The position numbers and the translations under genes were made by a program. Below, piece after piece: positions 50,923-56,933 of a stretch of 56,933 nt of DNA; position 1 is the first letter of the stretch, and each line of letters begins with the position of its first letter. The stretch lies in the NCBI GenBank assembly GCA_015478655.1, contig JADMIJ010000020.1, positions 1 through 56,933 on the forward strand. The letters run 5' to 3'. Origin of the DNA: Acidimicrobiales bacterium. GTDB lineage: Bacteria; Actinomycetota; Acidimicrobiia; Acidimicrobiales; RAAP-2. The notes under the pieces are model-generated. The model had not been told where the DNA came from, ran no database searches, and saw only the letters and a program-made list of their open reading frames with translations.

Positions 50923-51686
50923 ACCGGAGCCTTCCCCCCGTCCTCATCGTCGGGACCGTTCGTGCCGCCTGGAGCGACGCCACGTGGGGTGACCTTCGGC
51001 CCTCGGCGGACGAGGCCTATCCCGGCGCCCGGCTCGAGGAGTGGACTGCTCACGTCTCCCGACGGGCGGAGGGGCGGACACCGGTTCGCCAGGTCCAGTG
51101 GATGGATCAGGTCCACGGGTCCATCGTGCTCGTCTCGGCAGCCGGTGGCCCCCGACGGCCGCTCCCATCAGAGGGCCGGGAAGTGGAGGCGGTCCAGGCC
51201 GGATCGTGCGACGGCCTGGTGTCTGCGGACCCGTCGCTAGCCCTCTCGGTACTGACGGCTGACTGCGCCTCGATCGCCCTGGGCAGCCCGGAGGGGGTGT
51301 TCGGCGCCGTCCACGCCGGATGGCGCGGACTGGCGGGAGGCGTCGTGGAGGCGGCGGTGGCGGCCATGCGGGCTACGGGTGCCACCGGGGTGGTCGGTGC
51401 GCTGGGCCCGTGCATCCACGCCGGCTGCTACGACTTCTCCGAGGGCGACCTCGGCGACCTGGCCGGCGCCTACGGCCAGGGTGTGGTCGGAACCACCACC
51501 GCCGGCCGGCCCGCGCTCGACCTCCGGGCGACCGTGTCGGCGGCGCTGGTCGCCGGCGGGGCAAGGGAGACGGCGGGGATCGACGCCTGCACCGCCTGCG
51601 CCGGGGGCTACTTCTCCCATCGGGCACGCCGGGACACCGGGCGACAGGCCATGATCGTCTGGTCCGATGGTGGCGCCGAAGCGTGA
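50919..51686 (+). CDS. pgeF: Laccase-domain (YfiH/PgeF) protein with a probable CTG start
   Basis: 255 aa if read from the CTG at 50919, which overlaps the ftsZ stop as CTGA. Motifs of the family: [26 protein letters not shown] and [11 protein letters not shown], holding the metal-binding Cys/His. Members act as peptidoglycan editing factor or purine nucleosidase-like enzymes. The conserved N-terminal part ([17 protein letters not shown]) lies upstream of the first usual start, ATG 51102, which would remove 61 residues; no ATG, GTG or TTG occurs between 50919 and 51102 in frame. The reading is firm, the exact start is inference. It overlaps yggS (GTGA). Confidence 0.85.
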   Translation: MNRSLPPVLIVGTVRAAWSDATWGDLRPSADEAYPGARLEEWTAHVSRRAEGRTPVRQVQWMDQVHGSIVLVSAAGGPRRPLPSEGREVEAVQAGSCDGLVSADPSLALSVLTADCASIALGSPEGVFGAVHAGWRGLAGGVVEAAVAAMRATGATGVVGALGPCIHAGCYDFSEGDLGDLAGAYGQGVVGTTTAGRPALDLRATVSAALVAGGARETAGIDACTACAGGYFSHRARRDTGRQAMIVWSDGGAEA

Positions 51687-52396
51687 CGGAGGCCCGGTTC
51701 GACCTCGGGGCGTTCAACCGGCGGCTGGAGGAGGTCCGTGTCCGCATCGCCTCGGCCCGCGGCGATGCGACGTCCATCCGGGTCGTGGCCGTGACCAAGG
51801 GATTCGGCCCGGAGGCGGTCGAGGCGGCCCTCGACGCCGGCTTGACGGAGATCGGCGAGAACTATGCGGATGACCTGGTGGCCAAATCCCTCGCCGTGGG
51901 CGACGGGTCGGGGGCGGTGTGGCACTTCCTCGGTGCCGTGCAGCGGAACAAGGTGGGCCGCCTGGCCCCGGTGGTGACCTGGTGGCAGGGCGTGGGCCGG
52001 GTCGAGGAAGGCCGCGCCATCGCCAAGCGGTCACCGGACGCCAAGGTGCTGGTCCAGGTGGACGTGGCCGGCCTCCCGGGTCGGGGGGGATGCCAGCCTG
52101 ACGGGGTGGGGGAGCTGGTGGCGGCGTTGCGGGACGAGCCCCTCGAGGTGGCGGGGCTCATGGCCGTGGGCCCTCCCGGTCCTCCCGCAGGCGCCCGGTC
52201 CGGATTCGCCCTCGTGTCTTCCCTGGCCGACTCCCTGGACCTGCCCGTGCGGTCGATGGGGATGTCCGACGACCTGGAGGTAGCGCTGTCGGAGGGCTCG
52301 ACCATGCTTCGGTTGGGACGTGCCCTGTTCGGGGACCGGGCCCCCAGGCGGGCAGGACGCCCTGCCGCCCGGTACCGCCCGGGCCAGGAGTCCTGA
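51683..52396 (+). CDS. PLP homeostasis protein (YggS/PLPBP family)
   Basis: 237 aa, GTG in a GTGA overlap. PLP is bound by K39 in VVAVTKG; other segments are IGENYADDL, WHFLGAVQRNK and SMGMSDDLEVAL. It keeps vitamin B6 and amino-acid pools balanced. The ftsZ-pgeF-yggS-sepF order is standard for Actinobacteria. Confidence 0.93.
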   Translation: MTEARFDLGAFNRRLEEVRVRIASARGDATSIRVVAVTKGFGPEAVEAALDAGLTEIGENYADDLVAKSLAVGDGSGAVWHFLGAVQRNKVGRLAPVVTWWQGVGRVEEGRAIAKRSPDAKVLVQVDVAGLPGRGGCQPDGVGELVAALRDEPLEVAGLMAVGPPGPPAGARSGFALVSSLADSLDLPVRSMGMSDDLEVALSEGSTMLRLGRALFGDRAPRRAGRPAARYRPGQES

Positions 52397-52493
52397 ACCC
52401 GCATCGTCGCGGCCCAACTCGCCGGTGTCGGAGCAGGTCCGGCTGTCCACCTGGTCGCGGAGCCACGCACTACGCTGTGAACAGGAGGAAACG

Positions 52494-53063
52494 ATGCCTG
52501 CTTCGTTCATGAAAAAGACGATGGCCTATCTGGGTCTCGTCGATGACGACTACGACGACTACGAGGACTACGAGTCGCGGTCGCCGGCCCCGGTCGGCCG
52601 GGTGGGCCAGCGGTCGGCGGCCCCACTCGACGACGTCGATGAGCCCGTCGCATCGGTTGCCAACCCACGGATCCGCACCCTCACCCGTGACGAGACCGCC
52701 GGCACGGCGGTGGCCGCGTCGCCGCCCCCGCTGGGGGGCAGGACGACCGTCTCGTCATCGGTCCGGCCCATCTCCCAGGAGACGCCCGGCGCCCGGGTGC
52801 ACATCGTCGCTCCCGGGCGGTTCGCCGACGCCCAGGAGATCGCCAATCGGCTGATGAACAACCAGCCCGTCATCGTCAACATGCAGAGCGCCGATCGCGA
52901 TCTGCAGCGACGGATGATCGACTTCTGCAGCGGGGTGACCTATGCGCTGTCCGGAGGCATGGAGCGGGTTGCCGACGAGGTGTTCCTGCTCACTCCCTCC
53001 AACGTGAAGGTGTCCGACGAAGAGCGGCAGCGCCTGGCCGATCGCGGATTGGTCAATCCCTGA
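52494..53063 (+). CDS. sepF: Cell division protein SepF
   Basis: 189 aa, ATG with a strong AGGAGG 5 nt upstream. The N-terminal membrane-binding helix (SFMKKTMAYLGL) is followed by an acidic, disordered linker and the core (VHIVAPGRFADAQEIANRLM, NNQPVIVNMQSADRDLQRRM, DFCSGVTYALSGGMERV). SepF tethers and bundles FtsZ. A TACGCT hexamer at 52471-52476 may be its -10. Confidence 0.95.
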   Translation: MPASFMKKTMAYLGLVDDDYDDYEDYESRSPAPVGRVGQRSAAPLDDVDEPVASVANPRIRTLTRDETAGTAVAASPPPLGGRTTVSSSVRPISQETPGARVHIVAPGRFADAQEIANRLMNNQPVIVNMQSADRDLQRRMIDFCSGVTYALSGGMERVADEVFLLTPSNVKVSDEERQRLADRGLVNP

Positions 53064-53110
53064 GCGAGGGCACGCTCGTCGCCACCTGACCAGAAGGGGA
53101 ATGAGGCGCC

Positions 53111-53383
53111 ATGTTCGGAATCATCGTCACCCTCCTGGACCTGTTCCTGCTGGTCTTGTTCGCCTACTCGATCCTGAGCTGGTTCACGGCATCCGGCCGG
53201 CTGGCCTACGACTCCCCGGTCCGCAAGGTGCAGAACGTCCTGTCCGCCATCTGCGAACCGGTGCTCCGGCCCATTCGACGGATCATCCCCCCGGTGCAGG
53301 TGGGTGGGGTCGGCCTCGACCTCTCGGTGATGGTCGTCTTCCTGATCGTCCTCGTGGTCCTGATCCCGCTCTTCTCATCGTGA
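53111..53383 (+). CDS. YggT family membrane protein
   Basis: 90 aa with two membrane segments (about 4-24 and 68-88) and the typical AYSILSWF and CEPVLRPIRRIIPP motifs. YggT proteins lie between sepF and divIVA in most Gram-positives and are linked to osmotic or division functions, not well defined. Confidence 0.9.
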   Translation: MFGIIVTLLDLFLLVLFAYSILSWFTASGRLAYDSPVRKVQNVLSAICEPVLRPIRRIIPPVQVGGVGLDLSVMVVFLIVLVVLIPLFSS

Positions 53384-53482
53384 ATCCCCAGCCCTCGGGG
53401 CAGGTGACGGCCTGACGGAGGAGCGCGGCGGAGTTCCCCGGAATTCCTGAGTGTGATCCACGGAAACGCTGGGTTCCGCCGC

Positions 53483-53488
53483 TAGCAT
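53483..53488 (+). promoter_or_regulatory. -10 element predicting a leaderless divIVA mRNA
   Basis: TAGCAT lies 7 nt before the ATG at 53496. If used, it excludes the in-frame ATG at 53487 as the start. Confidence 0.5.
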
Positions 53489-53495
53489 GGAGCGC

Positions 53496-54308
53496 ATGGA
53501 CGCTTCGCAATCTGCTCTCGATTCGCTCCGCACCGTCGAGTTCCGTGAGACCCTCAAGGGGTATCACCGAGACGACGTCGACGAGTACCTCGAAAAGGCC
53601 GCGGTCGAGGCCGAGGGGCTGCAGGAGCAGCTCCGACAGAGCGGGGAGCGTCTCCGCCAGGCCGCGGAGCGCATCTCCCACCTCGAATCGACGCTCGAGC
53701 AACAGCCTGCCCAGCAAAGCTCCGAAGCCGTGGTGGGCGACGACACGCTGCAGCGAACGCTGCTGCTGGCCCAGAAGTTCGTCGACGAGACGAAGGCCGA
53801 TTCCGAGGCCCAGGCCACCAGGCTGATCGCCGAGGCCGACGCCAAGGCGCGGTTGCTGACCGAACAGGCCACGGCCAAGGCGACCCAGATCGCCGCAGAG
53901 TCGGAGCAGCGCCTGCGGGAGGAGATCGGCCGCCTCGAAGAGACGCGGGGCAGACTCTCGCACGAGGTCGAGACCATGTCGCGTCACCTGGAGGGTGAGC
54001 GCAACCGGCTCCGCACGGCGTTGGGTGACATCCTGCGGTGGGTCGACCAGAATGTGCAGCCGAACCCCACCCACGACGGCCCCCCGCCGGCTGCGGAGGC
54101 CAAAGAGACCACGGTCCACACCCCGGGCCCCACTTCGCCCCACGCCACCGTCATCCAGGGAGGCAACCGCCCGGCCGCCGGGCCTTCGCAGGGCGCACCG
54201 GCCGCCGGCGGCACGGGTACCGGTCCGAGCGGCGAGGAAGCCGACATGCGACCCACCGGAGCGGTTGCTCCGACCACCACCAGCGCCAACGCCCCCCTTC
54301 CGCTGTAG
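53496..54308 (+). CDS. divIVA: DivIVA domain protein (Wag31-like)
   Basis: 270 aa from the ATG at 53496 (53487 gives three more residues). The N-terminal DivIVA lipid-binding domain has VEFRETLKGYHRDDVDEYL, then long coiled coils (EAEGLQEQLRQSGERLRQAA; EAQATRLIAEADAKARLL) and a Pro/Thr/Gly-rich tail. It marks poles and septa by membrane curvature and, in Actinobacteria, directs growth. It closes the dcw cluster. Confidence 0.92.
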   Translation: MDASQSALDSLRTVEFRETLKGYHRDDVDEYLEKAAVEAEGLQEQLRQSGERLRQAAERISHLESTLEQQPAQQSSEAVVGDDTLQRTLLLAQKFVDETKADSEAQATRLIAEADAKARLLTEQATAKATQIAAESEQRLREEIGRLEETRGRLSHEVETMSRHLEGERNRLRTALGDILRWVDQNVQPNPTHDGPPPAAEAKETTVHTPGPTSPHATVIQGGNRPAAGPSQGAPAAGGTGTGPSGEEADMRPTGAVAPTTTSANAPLPL

Positions 54309-54473
54309 GGCGGCGCCTGGTCGCGCCCCCCCGGTTGCCAAGCGGGGCGCAAGGCCCGGGTCGGAGACGTGCACCGGATTCCCGCGGCCCTGCTCTCACC
54401 ACCGCCGGGCCGCACCTGCTCGAAGGTCGGGGCCGCGACGGTATGGTCCCTGGGACAAGTTCCCACCGTCGGA

Positions 54474-54502
54474 TTGCCGCATCGGGCTGGGCACGGTATC
54501 GT
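54474..54502 (+). promoter_or_regulatory. Promoter of the DksA-like gene
   Basis: TTGCCG (54474-54479) and TATCGT (54497-54502) with a 17-bp spacer, the same -10 as ftsZ. The leader is about 85 nt. The rest of the 285-bp gap shows no gene. Confidence 0.6.
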
Positions 54503-54593
54503 CACCCGCCCGTCGGATGTCGGGGGCGGTCCTTGCCCCAGCGCCCGTGATCGGTCGCGACCACGTCGTGGGCCGAGCCTTGAGGAGGTCGAA

Positions 54594-55445
54594 GTGACGG
54601 CAGCGAAGAAGGCGGGAGCACGTCCGCCAAAGAGAGCCGCCCCGGCCCGGACCGCCTCGTCGGGCGCCAAGGCAGCATCCCGTCCTCCGAAGAAGTCAGC
54701 ACCGAAGAAGCTCGCCGCGTCCGCCAAGAAGTCCGTGCCGGCTTCCAGCAAGACGGCGCCGAAGCGGGCCGTGTCCAAGGACAAGAAGGCCGCATCGGGG
54801 TCGAAGCGGGCCGCGCCGGGGGCCAAGCCGGCCACGCTGGCCTCGAAGGGGGCCGCACCGGCGGGCAAGAAGTCCGTCACCACGGGCAAGAAGGCCGTGC
54901 CGGCGGGCAGGAAGGCCGGACCGTCGGCGGCGACGTCGGCACCGAAGAAGGCGGCTCCGGAGGCCAAGAAGGCGACAGGCGCCGCCACCAAGTCCGCGCC
55001 GGTCACGGCCAAGGCGCCGGCTGCGAAGAAGGTCGCTCCGGCACCCAAGCGACCCACCGTGGGACCGTACGCCAAGGAGCCAAAATTCCTCGAGGAACAA
55101 GGGGCGCTGTTGGCCGAGGAGCGCTCCATCTACAAGGGCCAGGCCGTCGACCTGCGAGCCGAGGCCGACTCGTTGGCACTGGAGCGCGAGCCCGGTGACG
55201 TCCAGTTCGACGAGGAGTCGGGTGAGGGCGGAACGGTCACGGTGGACCGTGAGCGGAACCTGGCGCTGTCGGCGCAGGCCGCGGCGGCGGTCGAGGAGAT
55301 CGATGATGCCCTCCGAAAGATCGAGCGGAAGGCCTACGGGAGTTGTGAGCGGTGCTACCAGCCGATCCCCAAAGCCCGGCTTCGAGCCCTCCCGTTCGCC
55401 CGGTTGTGCGTCGCATGCAAGAGCGGCGGCCTGTCACGGCGCTGA
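54594..55445 (+). CDS. DksA/TraR zinc-finger protein with histone-H1-like arm
   Basis: 283 aa, GTG with GAGGAGG upstream. The first about 155 residues are almost only Lys, Ala, Pro and Ser (AAKK-type repeats as in HupB or histone H1). The C-terminal part is a DksA/TraR-like helical segment ([20 protein letters not shown]) with a C4 zinc finger: C251, C254, C272 and C275 in [13 protein letters not shown] and LCVACK. It may bind RNA polymerase and DNA. The DksA coiled-coil tip acidic motif is not clear, so transcription control is inference. Precedes lspA. Confidence 0.88.
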   Translation: MTAAKKAGARPPKRAAPARTASSGAKAASRPPKKSAPKKLAASAKKSVPASSKTAPKRAVSKDKKAASGSKRAAPGAKPATLASKGAAPAGKKSVTTGKKAVPAGRKAGPSAATSAPKKAAPEAKKATGAATKSAPVTAKAPAAKKVAPAPKRPTVGPYAKEPKFLEEQGALLAEERSIYKGQAVDLRAEADSLALEREPGDVQFDEESGEGGTVTVDRERNLALSAQAAAAVEEIDDALRKIERKAYGSCERCYQPIPKARLRALPFARLCVACKSGGLSRR

Positions 55446-55942
55446 CCGACGACGCGCCGGTGGCCGCGGACCACCCGGGACCGTCGTCCGGTGTCCGCCG
55501 GCTGGTGGTCGCCCTGTCGGTGACCGGGGCGGTGGTCCTGGCCGACCAGCTCACCAAGTGGTGGGCCGTGACCCGTCTGGCCAGCGGCCCCGTCCATCTG
55601 ATCGGCACCCTCGACTTCGAGCTGTCACGCAACACGGGTTCGGCCTTCAGCCTGCTTCAGGGGAAGGGGTTCCTCCTCATCGCGGTGGCCACCCTGGCCG
55701 CGGTCGGGCTCGTCGCCATGGTGCGACGGGCATCATCGGCCGGTCAGGCCGCCGCCCTCGGTCTCATCCTGGGAGGGGCGCTGGGCAATCTCATCGACCG
55801 TCTCTTCCGCGGCGACCACGGCGCCGTGGTCGACTTCGTCGCCCTGCACTTCTGGCCGACCTTCAATGTGGCCGATGCCTCGATCGTCGTGGGTAGCGCC
55901 CTGTTGTTGGTCTCGCTCATCCGCGGGCCCGGTCAGCCGTGA
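55415..55942 (+). CDS. lspA: Lipoprotein signal peptidase (signal peptidase II)
   Basis: 175 aa from ATG 55415; a CTG at 55442, in a CTGA overlap with the previous stop, is another possible start. Four membrane segments; the catalytic aspartates are in [10 protein letters not shown] and FNVADASI, with DQLTKWWA and [10 protein letters not shown] before them. It cleaves the signal peptides of lipid-modified prolipoproteins. The ATG lacks a ribosome binding site. The stop overlaps rluD (GTGA). Confidence 0.92.
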   Translation: MQERRPVTALTDDAPVAADHPGPSSGVRRLVVALSVTGAVVLADQLTKWWAVTRLASGPVHLIGTLDFELSRNTGSAFSLLQGKGFLLIAVATLAAVGLVAMVRRASSAGQAAALGLILGGALGNLIDRLFRGDHGAVVDFVALHFWPTFNVADASIVVGSALLLVSLIRGPGQP

Positions 55943-56883
55943 ACATCCTCACCGTGGTAGTCCCGGCGTCCCTCGACGGGGTCCGGGTCGACAAGGCGGT
56001 GGCGCTCATGGCCGACATCTCCCGATCGTCGGTCAATACCCTGGTGGAGGAAGGCCGGGTGCAGATCGACGGTGCCACCATCCACAGCCGGCGCACCGTG
56101 CTCCGCCTGGGCCAGGAGCTGCGGGTGGATCGCCACCCCGAGGCGCGGCGGCAACTGCCCGAGGCAGACCCGGCCGTGTCCTTCGAGCTGGTCCATGCCG
56201 ACCCGGACGTGATCGTGGTGGACAAGCCCGCCGGGCTGGTGGTCCACCCGGGGGCAGGCCACCGGACGGGCACGCTGGTGCACGGGCTCCTGGCGCGGTT
56301 CCCCGAGCTCCGCTCGGTGGCCGACGAGGTGGGCGCCGACCCCGACCGACCGGGCATCGTGCACCGGCTCGACCGGGGCACGTCCGGCCTCATGGTGGTG
56401 GCCCGCACACCCGACTCGTACCGTTCGCTCGTGCAGCAGCTGGGGGAGCGACGCGTGTCCCGCCGCTACCGGGTGCTGGTCCTCGGCGCCGTGGAGGGCG
56501 AGTCCGGGATGGTCGACGCGCCGGTGGGGCGATCGGTCGGCTCACCGACCCGGATGGCCGTGTCCCGAACGGGCAAGGAGGCGAGGACCCGCTACCGCGT
56601 CGAGCAGCGGTTCGCCCGGCCGGCCCCGAGCACCCTGCTCACGGCCGAGCTCGAGACGGGCCGGACCCATCAGATTCGAGTCCACCTGGCGGCCATCGGC
56701 CATCCGGTGGCGGGCGACGAGGTCTACAGCCAGGGCCGCGCTCTGCCCGGCGCCCTCATCTCGCGCCCGTTCCTCCACGCCTACTCGCTGGCCTTCGAGC
56801 ACCCACGGACCGGGCGCCGGGTCTCGTGGGAGTCATCGCTCCCCGAAGACCTTCGTGTCCAGTTGGACGGCCTCTCCAGCTAA
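55939..56883 (+). CDS. rluD: 23S rRNA pseudouridine synthase, RluD-like
   Basis: 314 aa, GTG in a GTGA overlap with lspA. An S4 RNA-binding domain (about 10-70; [20 protein letters not shown]) precedes the synthase with [16 protein letters not shown] and the catalytic Asp in [10 protein letters not shown], then [19 protein letters not shown]. It probably makes pseudouridines in helix 69 of 23S rRNA. lspA-rluD is a common pair. Confidence 0.94.
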   Translation: MNILTVVVPASLDGVRVDKAVALMADISRSSVNTLVEEGRVQIDGATIHSRRTVLRLGQELRVDRHPEARRQLPEADPAVSFELVHADPDVIVVDKPAGLVVHPGAGHRTGTLVHGLLARFPELRSVADEVGADPDRPGIVHRLDRGTSGLMVVARTPDSYRSLVQQLGERRVSRRYRVLVLGAVEGESGMVDAPVGRSVGSPTRMAVSRTGKEARTRYRVEQRFARPAPSTLLTAELETGRTHQIRVHLAAIGHPVAGDEVYSQGRALPGALISRPFLHAYSLAFEHPRTGRRVSWESSLPEDLRVQLDGLSS

Positions 56884-56912
56884 GGGTCCACCATAGGTTA
56901 ATCCGCGCGATG

Positions 56913-56933
56913 TAGACTCTGCGTGTGGAAGCA
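56913..56933 (+). promoter_or_regulatory. -10 element and possible start of a truncated gene
   Basis: TAGACT (56913-56918) is followed by 6 nt and GTG GAA GCA, which ends the window. This repeats the leaderless pattern seen elsewhere, so a gene may start at 56925. Only three codons are visible. Confidence 0.35.

Noticed and set aside
53984..55129. 381-codon minus-strand frame with [13 protein letters not shown] hydrophobic repeats
   Set aside because: It is the antisense of the Lys/Ala repeats of the DksA-like gene; AAG and GCC codons read backwards give Leu, Phe and Gly.
1..56933. CRISPR arrays, tRNA or rRNA genes, insertion sequences, phage genes
   Set aside because: I saw no spaced direct repeats of CRISPR type, no tRNA cloverleaf, no transposase or integrase motifs, and no shift in codon character that would mark an island.

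Overview
This is high-GC actinobacterial DNA, most likely from the class Acidimicrobiia. The evidence is the very high G+C with G/C-ending codons, frequent GTG/TTG starts, a YggT/SepF/DivIVA block downstream of ftsZ, DUF3040 upstream of mraZ, lexA-LysM-nrdR synteny, and a 42-residue [17 protein letters not shown] repeat at the left edge that I associate with Acidimicrobiia surface proteins. MurE carries the DNPR motif, so the wall should contain meso-diaminopimelate (mDAP). I read about 53 protein genes. All point right except a HAD hydrolase/enoyl-CoA hydratase pair and lexA. I see no rRNA, tRNA, insertion sequence, phage or CRISPR array. This is core chromosome with a few lineage-specific twists.

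Layout. 1-5.2 kb: tail of a repeat protein, a large membrane protein (degenerate PAP2-like region, kinase-like domain, LPG-synthase/flippase region), a HAD/enoyl-CoA hydratase pair on the minus strand, and a 1-Cys peroxiredoxin. 5.3-18.8 kb: rpsO-pnp, an M16 protease, dapB, two tandem TetR regulators with a ferritin-like di-iron protein, dapA, RNase J and ftsK. 18.8-29.3 kb: a D,D-carboxypeptidase, thrB, miaB, miaA, dapF, hflX, dapC, dapD and dapE. 29.4-33.5 kb: an SOS block of lexA, a divergent LysM gene and nrdR, then a LmbE-like deacetylase and dinB. 33.6-36.7 kb: DUF3040, a ROK kinase, a Trp-rich small protein, an HNH nuclease and a lipoate-ligase-like protein. 36.7-54.3 kb: the division and cell wall (dcw) cluster, mraZ-rsmH-ftsL-ftsI-murE-mraY-ftsW-murG-murC-murB-ftsQ-ftsZ-pgeF-yggS-sepF-yggT-divIVA. 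murF and murD are absent from their usual places. 54.6-56.9 kb: a DksA/TraR-like protein with a histone-H1-like arm, lspA, rluD and perhaps the first codons of another gene.

How it fits together. dapA, B, C, D, E and F supply mDAP by the succinylase branch. MurE adds it to the precursor, MraY and MurG build lipid I and II, and FtsW/FtsI polymerise at a septum set by FtsZ, SepF, FtsQ, FtsL and DivIVA. SOS control enters through lexA and the LysM gene, a likely division inhibitor. pnp and RNase J are the mRNA decay enzymes.

Main observations: (i) many genes have a TANNNT -10 element 6-7 nt before the start codon, predicting leaderless mRNAs; (ii) three LexA boxes lie between lexA and the LysM gene; (iii) AAAGTGG repeats of the MraZ-box type overlap the mraZ -10 element; (iv) pgeF, and perhaps lspA, appear to start at CTG inside a CTGA overlap; (v) a 145-codon open frame precedes rsmH in phase; (vi) murF and murD are missing. 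I did not find a clearly new multi-gene defence or mobile system.
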